Source of the DNA: Camelus bactrianus
Taxonomy: Eukaryota; Chordata; Mammalia; Artiodactyla; Camelidae
DNA length: 64,000 bases
Direction: 5' to 3'
Assembly (NCBI RefSeq): GCF_048773025.1
Contig: NC_133541.1
Location: 13,961,412-14,025,411, forward strand
This document shows positions 12,426-23,022 of this stretch, one piece after another. The notes under the pieces are model-generated. The model did no database searches. It worked only from the letters and a program-made list of their open reading frames with translations, and was not told the DNA's origin. Within the stretch, counting starts at the first letter, position 1; each line of letters starts with the position of its first letter. The position numbers and the translations under genes were made by a program.

Positions 12426-14806
12426 AAATACTCAATATGAAAAAAAGAATTACTTTTATGACTGATGATGTATACCCAATGTAATGCAATAGCTTTAGTA
12501 TCTCATGTTATTTCTACTCTGCTCAACAATTTCATCAACTCCAACAAAGATGGAACAGTGGAAATACGATACCAGAATTATCATCTGACATAGCAGTTAC
12601 ACTGAACTTCTTTTCCTAGAACTTTCGATCTCATTTCATTGGTCTGCTTAATTTCTGTTACAATTTGAAATGTTAAATGACATATTCAAAATACATTGGC
12701 TAAACATTCAACTTCTAGTTCAAGGGACTACTACTACTACTGTTCTGTTAACACAGATGGCAGATGATAAATATTATAGAAGTAAACTAAGTAAACTCAC
12801 CATTTTACGCTAGTTTAAATTGTGTTCTTGATACCATAAACAGTAGCTTAGTAATGGAGTGTCCACGGGGTGTCACAGTCATGTGCTAAGAGCCTAAATA
12901 ATAGTAACACTAACCTAACCCTCGGTAAGACAGGAATTCCCACCCCAAAACTGAGGTTCACAACTTAAGTCCCTGCCTAATGTCACATAGCTGGTGACCA
13001 AGCCAGGTCTCAAATCTTTCCAATTCCCAGATCCATGCTCTTTCCACACACCACACTATTTGACTCCTTCAAATAATTCATTAATAAATAAAATGCATCA
13101 ATAGGTCAGTCAACAACTAAAATATAACCACACACAAAGGTCCCTCTAGGTAGCCAATTAACACACCCAACTCCTTCTAGAAGGGAAAATTTAAGTTAGA
13201 AAAATCCAACTTACAATTTACTCCCTCAGTGCCAATGATGACCCTGTTTAAAACACACCAGCCCAGGACCTAAAACATCTGTCGTCACCGTTACTCAGGA
13301 TCCTCACTTATTCAACCTCGAGTGTGATGAAAGCATTTGGGGACAGCAAGCTGGACCTCCGGGCTCTGGAAGGAGTGGGACCCAGAGGAGGGGCCACAGG
13401 TACAAGCATTTGCAAGAAGTTCCAGGTGGCTGGAGCCCAAGGTTGAAATGGCATTGGCTGCAATTCCCCTTGTGAGTTCTGCGACTCTCCTGGCAGCCCC
13501 TACTAGGACCCTACACAAGGCCCTCCCCGTGGGCGTCCCCTTTCTCTTTATTGTGGGAATTTTAAGTTGTCAACTCTAAACTTCTTCAGTCCTCCAAGAT
13601 GAAGATGGAAAACAGCATCAAAAATGAACAGGAAGTGCTTCTCTATAAATTCTGAAGACTGCCTTCTTTAAAGAACACGATAACACCAACGGGACGAGTT
13701 CCCATTCCCGCACAAGTCAGTCACATACCAATGATTCCCACTTTGGGCTGAGACACAGGTCCCCAACTTCCAGAAAGAATGACACAACTGATTGTCAGTC
13801 CTGATTTCTTTATGAGCAAACAGCTGCTTTCTCAAAAGAACGTTTACTGCGACTCCCAGAGGCTACACAGCTTACAGTTTCTTTTACTTGAGTTTTGCTG
13901 TGGTTCTTTTCAACCTTCTCACTTGAAAGTATTACAAAGCCCTTTGCTGACACAGTCCTACACGATCAAACACACAGTGCAACTTCCGGAGTCCAAAGGT
14001 CTTTCTCAACAGGTATGAAGAGCTGCTGATAAACAAGTTCTACAAAACCCAGCCCAGACTTCAAATCTAGAGCCCACTGGCTGGTATTTCTCAACCTACA
14101 GTGGAGTCCTCCACAGGTAGAGAGGGAAATACATTCAAAACATGCCCTTTGTTCTTTGAAAAAGTTTAAACAGGCGATTTCCATAGAATCAAAATTGCAA
14201 AGTCAAACTGTTGAAATGGATATTTTTATACAGATTGTTCTGAGATTGTTCTGGGTGGTTTCTCTCAGCCCCCAAACTTTCTGTTCCCTTCTATTTGAAT
14301 AGAACACATATGCCCAGGTCCAGCAAAGAGGCCACCCACAGGCACTGGAAAACAAAGTCACAGACATTTACCAGACCATCCAAGTTTGAGTGGGGAAGAA
14401 AAATTTGCCTGCCATATGCAAACCATTATATCCTGTCATTGTTAAATAAGGCTGATAATTTAAGTACAATGCAGGCATATGGAGAAAGCTCCCAGCATAT
14501 AGAGAAAACTCACTATTGGAGTAAAAATATGCCTCTAAAAGCAGGTGGAAGAAGTTTGATCACGAAATACATGTTTTATTAAATCTTGGGACATTTTCAC
14601 CTTAATCTGAGACAATATGTGTTAAATTAAACTTCTAAAAACTTTTCTGCACATCATCACCAGCAACAGTTTTACAAGACAAAGCAGGTGCATACAAATT
14701 CCCGTCTCTTTGATCTTCAGAACAATCCTCTAAGATAGGGAAGTAAGTAATACCTTCCCTTCTTCAAAAACGAGGTTCATAGGCATTCCATCTTTCCACT
14801 GCCAGC
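12426..14806. other. Intron 1 sequence without recognised gene
   Basis: One reverse MIR near 12.9-13.05 kb; the rest is unassigned. No coding exon evident. Confidence 0.6.
12900..13050 (-). mobile_element. MIR SINE, reverse orientation
   Basis: ccaaaactgaggttcacaac, aatgtcacatagctggtgac, caagccaggtctcaaatctt and gatccatgctctttccacac read as reverse MIR. Confidence 0.7.
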
Positions 14807-14823
14807 AAAAGATTTCCTGACTC
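14807..14823 (+). repeat. Left target-site duplication of the RPL32 retrocopy
   Basis: aaaagatttcctgactc here matches aaaagatttcctggctc at 15354-15370, one base different. The A-rich 5' end fits an L1 endonuclease nick site. Confidence 0.9.
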
Positions 14824-15353
14824 ACCCTCTCTTCCTCGGCGCTACCTACGGAGGTGGCAGCCATCTCCTAGTCGGCATCACGGCCACCCTCAGACCCCTC
14901 GTGAAGCCCAGGATCGTCAAAAAGAGGACCAAGAAGTTCATCCGGCACCAGGCAGACCGATTTGTCAAAATTAAGTGGAACTGGCTGAAACCCAGAGGCA
15001 CTGACAACACGGTGCGCAAGAGGTTCAAGGGCCAGATCCTGATGCCCAGCACTGGCTACGGGAGCAACAAGAAAACAAAGCATACGCTGCCCAGCGGCTT
15101 CCGCAAGTTCCTGCTACACGACGTCGAGGAGCTCGAAGTGCTGCTGATGTGCAGCAGATGTTACTGTGCTGAGATTGCTCACAACGTCTCCTCCAAGAAC
15201 CGCAAAGCCACTGTGGAGAGAGCAGCCCAGCTGGCCATCAGAGTCACCAATCCCAACGCCAGGCTGCGCAGCGAAGAAAACGAATAGGCAGCTCATGCAC
15301 GTTGTATTTGTGTTAATAAAACCATGAAACTCAAAAGAAAAGAAAAGAAAAAA
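14824..15353 (+). pseudogene. RPL32: Processed pseudogene of ribosomal protein L32
   Basis: The parent mRNA appears in full: a 5' leader (cttcctcggcgctacctacg...), a 135-codon frame at 14880-15287, a short 3' UTR with AATAAA at about 15315, and an A-rich tail. Introns are absent. The insertion is flanked by near-identical 17-bp copies, aaaagatttcctgactc (14807-14823) and aaaagatttcctggctc (15354-15370), the mark of L1-driven retroposition. The frame is open from the first codon to TAG and ends with the expected LRSEENE. The start codon, however, is ACG instead of ATG. About 20 residues differ from human L32 as I remember it, several of them basic-to-other changes (R33W, R36L, R44T) that would hurt RNA binding. 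It is therefore almost certainly not a working gene. It lies antisense to MYO10 in intron 1. Confidence 0.96.
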
Positions 15354-15370
15354 AAAAGATTTCCTGGCTC
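15354..15370 (+). repeat. Right target-site duplication of the RPL32 retrocopy
   Basis: Follows the A-rich tail of the retrocopy and matches the left copy at 14807-14823 with one mismatch. Confidence 0.9.
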
Positions 15371-15383
15371 TAATTTAAAAAAA

Positions 15384-15628
15384 AAGACTGACTATATCAA
15401 GTGTTGATGACAATGTGGAGAAGCTGGTGGTGATATAACACAGTACATCCACTTACGAAAACAGTTTGGCAGTTTCTTAAAAAGTGAAACATAACCTTAC
15501 CATATGCCCCAACAATTCAACTCCTAGGATATATACCTACTCAAATTAAAAAAAAAATTTTTTTTAAAAAGCCTTGTATGCAAATATTCAGAGCAGCATT
15601 ATTCCTAATAGCCAAATACTAGAAATCA
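15384..15628 (+). mobile_element. Old L1 3' region, left piece
   Basis: Diverged L1 ORF2-tail landmarks are visible: gttgatgacaatgtggagaa, ccatatgccccaacaattca and attcctaatagccaaatact. The continuation, atgtccatcaacaggtacag, appears only at 16030, so the element is interrupted. It directly abuts the right flank of the RPL32 retrocopy. Confidence 0.8.
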
Positions 15629-16013
15629 TTTCCTAAAAGTTGAGTTAATGCTTTATTCAGGGACCTTACTGAGAACTAAAGCCCAGGAGACTCAGATTGC
15701 TTTGAGTAACAAGTTCCAAAGAGGTAAGGGAGGAATCAGGATATACGGGAGTTTTTGCTGGGATGGGGGAGGGGGGAATGAGTCGAATGTCAAAAGATTA
15801 CTGCTAATCACAAAAACCAGACACCTCAAGTTAATGATTTTAGTTATGCTCAAGTTACGATTTTCCACTTATGGGAAGATGCAAGAGTCTAGACTCACTG
15901 AAATTATTCCTTAGATATACATTAATTATCTAGTGTTTTTCTCCATCCTCAGTTCCCCTTGGGGTAAACCACTGGTGGCAGCTACAGGAGCTGATCGCAG
16001 GCAACATCTTTTT
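15629..16013. mobile_element. Unclassified interspersed element inside an old L1
   Basis: About 385 bp separates the two halves of the L1, so it should be an insertion later than that L1. It has no A-tail and no tRNA-like body. Stretches such as ggaggaatcaggatatacgg and ctcaagttaatgattttagt remind me of a moderately repeated laurasiatherian sequence, possibly of LTR type, but I cannot name the family. Boundaries are inferred from where the L1 stops and resumes. Confidence 0.45.
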
Positions 16014-16425
16014 GTCTGCACACTCAAATGTCCATCAACAGGTACAGGATTTCTACACAATGGAAGTCTTAGTAACAAAAACCAAATCACAGAATCACCA
16101 ACAAGGATGAATCTCAAAAATGCTAAGTGAAAGAAGCTACACACAAAAAAGCACATATTATAGGGTTCCATATACATGAAATTTCTGGAAGAGGCAAATC
16201 CATAGACACGGAAACTAGATGCATAGATGCCCAGAGCTAGGTGTAGGGGCGGAGAGACACACTGACTGAATGGGGAGAAAGGAACTTTGGGGCACAATGG
16301 AACTATTCTAAAACTGGATTGTGCTGATGGCTGCACAACTGTATAAATGCACTAAAACTCATTCAACTGTGAATCTACAATGGGTATGTAATTACACCTT
16401 GGTAATTCCAAATCATTAAAAAAAG
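16014..16425 (+). mobile_element. Old L1 3' region, right piece
   Basis: Continues the L1 at 15384-15628: caaatgtccatcaacaggta, catgaaatttctggaagagg, tgtgctgatggctgcacaac and tacaccttggtaattccaaa, then an A-rich end. This is the standard order of an old L1M 3' tail. Confidence 0.82.
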
Positions 16426-16532
16426 TTCATCTCCCAGCCTACATACTTCTCACTGATACATGAACGCAATGCTTAACCATTCCATTATGGGAAAAACCCA
16501 ATCATGTTTCTATAACTGACCTATGGTGGTAT

Positions 16533-16558
16533 CACACACACACACACACACACACACA
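16533..16558. repeat. (CA)13 microsatellite
   Basis: An uninterrupted CA run after ggtggtat, likely polymorphic in length. Confidence 0.95.
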
Positions 16559-17464
16559 ACACAGCCATAATGACCACATGTAAGAGCTGTGTTAAAACTC
16601 TGAAGATCAGTGTTGGGTTCATTAAGTCACCGCTCTCCATTAACGCAGACTAGCAGGGTTCAGAAGCTACAAGGAGACTTGTCCAAGTTCATCTCCAGAT
16701 GAGGCTGTGGTCAAGGGTATCCTTGTCTCAATTACTGGCCCCCCTCCTGGGAAGATTATCATAAATCCCCAGCCAACTGTCTATGACTTGCATTACCTCC
16801 CAGGCGAGGAATTGTACCTGGTGCCTTCCTGTTACCATGGCAACATAACATAGCTACGCAAAGCCTAAAATATTCACCTCCTGGGCCTTTGCACAGGAAG
16901 TCTGCTGATCCTAATTTAAGGTAAATAGAAGATAAAATCACTATCAAAGATTTCAACCTACTGTTGCCCCATTTAAAAAAAAATTATTTTTAACTATTAC
17001 ATTTCTCTTCTGATTTTAATAATGATCTTCTTTCCTGAACTTTGAAACACTGAAGTTTAAAAATAAGGTAGGAAAACAACTCCAAAAAAGAGATAATGAC
17101 GATGGACTTGAAATACTATGCTGTGTGGCATGTTCTAATTACAGATTCACAGAAACGAGAACATTCTTTAGCCAAACACACAGCTCAGTCAGACCCAGAA
17201 CAAGGCACCACACCTATTTTTCTCCCATAACTGCTTCCCTGGCCCACGTTAAGTACCACGGTTCAGAAGTCTCTAACAACTTACATGATAAAGTCACAAT
17301 TTGTTCTGGAAATGTGATCTCCTTTTTTTTTTTTCCAGACAAATATGTCAAATAGTTTTGTAAGATAAGATAAATTAATACAGCTATTTAAATCTGCAGT
17401 AAATTCAGCAACCAAAAAGGTTCTCTTTTGCCTACAATGACTTAGTAAAGAAGTAACCTGGCTT

Positions 17465-18151
17465 AATTATGGACAATAGTATGGAAATTCCTTAAAAAAA
17501 CTGAAAGGAGACTTAGCCTATGATCCAGCAATCCCACTCCTGGGCATATATCCAGAGGAAACTCTAATTCGAAAAGATACATGTACTCCAATATTCACAG
17601 CAAAACTATTTACAGCAGCCAAGACATGGAAGCAAACTAAACGTCCATCAACAGATGACTGGATAAAGAAGATGTGAGATACACACACACACACTTGCAC
17701 ACAATGAAATACTACTCAGCCGTAAAAAAGAATGAAAATAATGCCATTTGCAGTAACATAGATGAACCTGGAGATCGTCATAATAAATGAAGTAGCCAGA
17801 AACAGAAAGAAAAATACCATAGGGATCACTTATATGTAGACTCTTATAAAAAAAAAAAAAGACACATAGAAAACAAACTTATGGTTATTGGAGGGAAAGG
17901 AGGTGGGGAGGAATAAATTGTGAGTTTGAGATACTAACTGCTGTATATAAAATAGATAAACAACAAAGTCCTACTGGATAGCACAGGGAACTATATTTAA
18001 TACCTTGTAATGGCCTATCATAAAAAAGAATATGAAAAAGAATATATATATATGTATGTACAAGTGAGTCACTATGCAATACACCAAAAATTAACACAAC
18101 ATGGTAAATAGACTACACTTCAGTTATGCTTCAATTAAAAAAAGAAGAAGA
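17465..18151 (+). mobile_element. L1 3' end, 5'-truncated, with clear target-site duplication
   Basis: It begins in the last part of the L1 ORF2 region (tatgatccagcaatcccactcctgggc, cited in part), runs through the actcagccgtaaaaaagaat and agcacagggaactatattta landmarks, and ends at tacacttcagttatgcttca plus an A-rich tail. agaagtaacctggctt (17449-17464) is repeated as agaagtaacctggctc (18152-18167), so both insertion boundaries are fixed. It is about 690 bp and non-coding. The well-kept duplication suggests a later insertion than the old L1 tails elsewhere in the window. Confidence 0.93.
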
Positions 18152-18284
18152 AGAAGTAACCTGGCTCAGAAGATGTCTCATGTAACAGGCGGGGACTTGG
18201 AGGGACCTTGTTCTTGATGACACTCAATTCCAGAAACAGGGTGTGGGTAATATATTATAGTACAAGGATTTAAAGAGCATTTAA

Positions 18285-18605
18285 AAAGTTGAGGTACAAT
18301 TGAAATGTGACATATTAGTTCTAGGTGTACAACACGATGATTTGATATTTGTATATACAGAGAAAGTCTGTAACATCCATCTAGTTAATTAACATCCATC
18401 ACTACACAGTTAATTTTTTTTCTTATGAGAACTTTTAAGATCTACTCTCTTAGCAACTTGCAAATATACAATACAGTTAACGTTACTGTAGTCACCGTGC
18501 TGTCCATACATCCCCAGGACTTATTTTATACCTGGAATTTTGCACCTTTTGACTCCCTTCACCCACCCCCTACTTCTAGAAACCGATAACCTGTTCTCTG
18601 TATTT
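18285..18605 (-). mobile_element. L1 3' end (L1MA/B-like), reverse orientation
   Basis: Read on the plus strand it runs gaggtacaattgaaatgtga, ggtgtacaacacgatgattt, taagatctactctcttagca and gtcaccgtgctgtccataca. This is the reverse complement of the known L1MA/B 3' untranslated tail. It starts about 120 bp after the plus-strand L1 at 17465-18151. Confidence 0.7.
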
Positions 18606-21164
18606 ATGAATTGGTGGGGGTGGGAGGTCTGGGGAGAGGTTTCACATGTAAGTGAGATCTCCTCTGTTTTACAGTCATTTTTGTGGTTGTTGGGAGTAGG
18701 AAATACCTTCTCATCAACTTATGTTATTTTTTTCTAATCCTTATTTCTCAAATCCACCTCAAAGGACACACGGCATTTATCACATACAAAGCTCGAAAGC
18801 AGGTGCCTCAACCTCGTCACGACTGACACCATGGATGAGGTCATTATTTGTTGTGGGTGAGGGGACTGCCCTGGTTGGGAACCACTGGTCTAGAGTAACA
18901 TTAAGTTCTAGAGCCACAAGCAAATTAAACGAGTTTTCAAAACCATTAATTGAAAGCAGACTCCACCGTCTAAATTCTAGGAATTTCCACAACCTCCGGA
19001 AGTAGGATCAGCCCAGATGCAGTCTACCTGGGGCAGGTCTCATTTCCGGTGACCTCGGCTGGGTGCTGACCGGAGGGAGGGAGGCGCCTCCACGGTCTGA
19101 TTCAAAACATCTGACGAAGGGAGGGAACAAGGGCCCCGAAGCCGAGGGCTTGATGACGGTGCTGGAAGGCTCGCTCTTCTCCCTTCCCTCTGTCCACTGC
19201 GCTGTTTGGGGTTTGTTTGGTTTTTTTTTAAATGCACTTTTCATGTTTAGAACTGACTTAATGTTTTTACGCAGATGGTTGGAACTGCACAGACAAAACC
19301 TGCCAAAAACCTGCGCTCTTTTCACCTCGGGGCGACTTCAACCCCACGTGCTTGCAAAGCTCGATGCACAAGTTGTCAGAATGTCTGGAAACAGCGCAGA
19401 TGAGAAGGAAGGGGAGCATAATCACACGTACAAAATGAGTATGAAAAATGCAGCGGGGACAAAGGAGCACGGCTGGCTGGGGACAGACCCAGGAGACTTC
19501 AAAATGAAAGAGCAAAGTGGAACCCAAGATATCTCCCCCGCAGAGACGGCCACCTCTTCATCCCCTAGGAGGGGACCTGGAAATAAGCAAGCATCAGGGC
19601 AGCCACCGTCCCCAGCATCCCCACAGCAGTGGGTGGCCTGTGCACCCCTGACCACACAGTAGGCAGAGAGCTCGGGGCCACGGGGGCTGAGTGATCCCCT
19701 GATTCACTTCCTCCATGGGACTGGAGGTTCTCAGACCTGAGGCTAGTACTCCTTTCTGCACAGCTGTGTTAGGTTCCAAAGAGCCCAGGGCTGCTCAGCA
19801 CCGAACGGAACCTGCAGGTTTCAGGCTCAGTTCTCAAAGGGGGCAGAACTCAGCTAGTGCCCGGCCAGCACTGACCGCTGGGGAGGGAAAAGGAGGAACA
19901 GGAGGCTCAAGAGAGAAAATGTGAGCACACAGCCTGGAATGTCGGAAATACGTGATGTGAAGATCCCAAGTTCGTACCATTTGCCTGTGGCTGTGGAACG
20001 GAGGTGGTGTTTGTTCTCTGTAACAGGCAACACCAGGAACAACTGTTCTACACCCATTGGAGCTGATGCCACCATCACATTCTAGAGGAAAAGGTGTTGC
20101 TGACATTCTTTTTCAGAACTTGGACAACCCCTCCCCGCAACCGCTCCCAAGGCTGTCAGAAGTGCTGCGTAACTCCCCAGACAGGCCTACAGACGTCTTT
20201 AAAGGCAGTGCTTTTTAAGATAAGAAATACATTCCAGCCATTTGTAGCTACAGTGCATTTGTAGCTGTGTCACCACCATCATCAACATCATTTCTTGGGC
20301 TTGCCTACGAGCCTAAGGAGCCTATACAGCACTGTCCCTACAGGAAGATGTGTAATGTCCCAAGCATCTAACCCTAAACACACCTGAAAAACAGCATGGG
20401 TGTTTACTGAGCTTGCCCACATTCATTACGATAAAGTCCACAATTGGTCCTATGTCTTTGGGCAACAACCAGTGAGAAGGATCACGTGGCATCCATATTC
20501 TTTCCCGTTGTCCGCCCATAAGGTCACACTCTGTCACCACGATGAGGTGTAGCTTCAAAACAAACATGACATGAAAACACAAAACAACATGAAACGTACA
20601 TGAAAAGCAGGAGATGGAAAGGGAGAAAAAAGAAAACAGTAAAAGCTTTTGCCAAACTAACCTTTGCTCAAGGTTCCCCATGGAAAGATACAAAAAAGGA
20701 GTCATCGACATCCCCGACTCCCAATCAAAATCAGAGCCAAAACAAACTATGCTAAATGGCCACAACACCTAATTTGTGAACATATAATTCTTTAAAGAGT
20801 TTATTTCCATGGTTATGGGGTTTCAACTTGCTGACTGACTCAGCCCTGGTTTTAGATTCTGATTTTTCCTGCCTTCCTCAGAACTCTTCAAAACAGCTTT
20901 TCAGTTACCCTTTTAAACTACAGTGACTAGAACTATCCCAGAAAATACGTTAACACTGAGAGAAATGAGACATCTCCAAGTTGCTGAGACAATCTCAGAC
21001 ACTGTAGGAATGTGAAAATCCAAGGAACAAAAATCAAATTATTCCACTATTAGTTAACCAATCATCACAAAGCCAACATATATATGTTTAAAAGAGATCA
21101 GAAAATAGACCCAAAGTATTAGCCAATGCGCCTAAAATTCATTCAATCATCTGTAAGTCACCTC

Positions 21165-21224
21165 TCCCATAAATCCATCCATCCACTCATCCATAAATCC
21201 ATCCACTCATCCATACATCCATCT
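21165..21224. repeat. (CATC)n tetranucleotide repeat, imperfect
   Basis: About 14 units of ATCC/CATC with a few substitutions, followed by an L2-like fragment. Confidence 0.85.
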
Positions 21225-21271
21225 GGCTGCCCTTCCACAAGCCCATCCTTCCCACCTTCCCACAAGTATCT

Positions 21272-21365
21272 TTTGAGCCACTACTATGTACCAGGCGCTG
21301 TGAAAGATTCACCCGTATATAAAACCATTCCTGCTCTGAAACATTTACAATATGTTAGAGGTAAA
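21272..21365 (+). mobile_element. L2-like ancient LINE fragment
   Basis: gagccactactatgtaccag, gcgctgtgaaagattcaccc and aaacatttacaatatgttag resemble the familiar L2 3' region (acctactatgtgccaggcac...). Short and diverged. Confidence 0.5.
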
Positions 21366-22064
21366 ATGATGCCTGTTCTAATACCTTCATCCTACAGTCT
21401 TTCTTCCAAAGGAAGTAATTATGCAACAGGAAGAGCAGTAGAATAGGGCAAGAAAGAGAAGTAGCTAATTGGGGAAAGGACGTGCAGACCCTTATAAAAT
21501 GAATAAAACTGTTCTGCTTTTAAGGTCTCAAAAACTAGTGGGAAATCCTCTCTAAGGGACACAAAATAGCTGGCTTTAGAACTGCATTCCAGTCTCCCTT
21601 TTAGTAGAAACAGTAGGAGATATAGAACAGAAGGGATAACAAAAGACCATTACAAGATGTTTTCACTCTTCGTGGAATGTAATACCAGACGTCCCTTACC
21701 TTTTATTTCCTAGAGTTTGTCCTTTCCTATTCTTGACAAGAATACTTTTCTTAAACACACACACACACAAACCATAAACAAACAAAAACTAGTAAGATAA
21801 TCTTCATGCAGCCCTGACTGTGTTCTGGCTACCATCTGTTTTTAGAAAAAATACACAAACTTACTCAGAACAGGAGTTTGTCATTACTTCATAAAAACGA
21901 ATGACCCAAGGACACAGTAGGAACTAAATAAAACGGCTATTTCTCATCTCAGCTGCACACAGATTAATTCCTCTGCAGAATTTTACTGAATTTCAAAAAC
22001 ATTTCATGTTTTTCATGAAGTCATACTGCCTGAATTAAGAGATGCTTAAGAGACAATCCAGTCC

Positions 22065-22919
22065 AATCAAAGAGACAAGAAAACATGTTGGTGAGGACGT
22101 GGAGAAACTAGAATCCTCATACCCTGCTGGTGAGAATGTGAAACAGTGCAGCTGCTGCAGAAAACAGTCTGGTAGGTCCTCAAAAAGTTAGAAGACAGAG
22201 TTACCAGATGACTCAGGAATTCCACTCTCAGCTGTATACCCAGGAGAAATGAAAACATATGTCCACACAATAACTTGTACACAAAGGTTCACACCAGCAT
22301 GATTTACAACAGCCCAAAAGGGGGAACCCCCTTAGTGTCCATCAACTGAAGAACAGATTTTTTTTTTAATGTGACATATTCATAGAATGGAATATTATTC
22401 AGTGATTTAAAAAAGAGGAAATGTTACATGTTGCAACATGGATGAGCCTTGAAAACATTACACTAAGTGAAAGCAGCCAGTCACAAAGGACCACACATCA
22501 CGTGAGCCCATTTACATGAAATGTCCCAAAGGTAAAGCCATGCAGACAGGAAGCAGATTGCTGGTTGCCCAGGGCAGGTGTAGGCAGTGACTGGGACTAG
22601 GGAGTGACTGCTGATTGGTGTGGGGTTTCTTTCTGGAGTGATGAAAATGTTCTGGAGTTAGACAGTGGTGATGGCTGCACAACTATTAGTATATATTAAT
22701 ACTATAATATTGTTACAATGTTAGTATAATATATTAGTGTAGTATTATATATTAATAACTATTAGTATGATACAATATTAACATATACTATATAAATAAT
22801 ATTAGTATAAACTAATAACGTAACAGTACTATATTTAGTGAATATACTAAAAACCACTGAATGGGATACTTTAAAAAGACTCACATCCATGATACGTGAA
22901 TCATCTCGCAAATAAAAAA
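22065..22919 (+). mobile_element. Old L1 3' end with an internal AT-rich expansion
   Basis: Landmarks run in order: gttggtgaggacgtggagaa, agcatgatttacaacagccc, tagaatggaatattattcag, caggaagcagattgctggtt, agtggtgatggctgcacaac. The usual last segment is then displaced by about 170 bp of TA/AT-rich repeats (22685-22855) before tactttaaaaagactcacat and the A-rich end. Heavily diverged and non-coding. Confidence 0.82.
22685..22855. repeat. TA/AT-rich low-complexity tract inside an L1
   Basis: Repeated variants of ttagtataatattaatac over 170 bp, inside the old L1 at 22065-22919. Probably a local expansion by slippage. Confidence 0.8.
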
Positions 22920-22924
22920 GGAGA

Positions 22925-23022
22925 GGGGCTGCTCTCCCTTCTGAAACCAACCGGATTCTGTCCATGGAATGTCTCTCTCTCTAAATAAACTTGCTTTCAC
23001 TTAAAAAAAAAAAAAAAAAAAA
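22925..23022 (+). pseudogene. Short poly-A retrocopy next to an old L1
   Basis: tctaaataaacttgctttca carries AATAAA (22983-22988) and is followed by a 20-base A-run (23003-23022). Short flanks ggagaggg occur on both sides (about 22919 and 23025). The body, about 75 bp, is not recognised; its aataaacttgctttcac end also resembles an LTR polyadenylation region. Confidence 0.4.

Larger units (their letters stand above)
18606..22064. other. Intron 1 sequence without recognised gene
   Basis: Includes a 199-codon open frame at 19063-19662 (plus strand, GTG-started, composition atypical of a folded protein) and one of 148 codons at 20322-20768 (minus). Neither resembles a known protein. The tetranucleotide repeat and L2-like piece at 21.2-21.4 kb are listed separately. 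Confidence 0.55.

Noticed and set aside
19063-19662. 199-codon open frame on the plus strand
   Set aside because: It starts at GTG, has no recognisable domain, no clear gene context and lies antisense within a MYO10 intron. A chance open frame is more likely.
20322-20768. 148-codon open frame on the minus strand
   Set aside because: No known similarity, no splice context linking it to MYO10, and composition unlike a conserved protein.
21165-21224. CRISPR-like repeat array
   Set aside because: The units are four bases long with no spacers; a simple tetranucleotide repeat in a mammalian genome.
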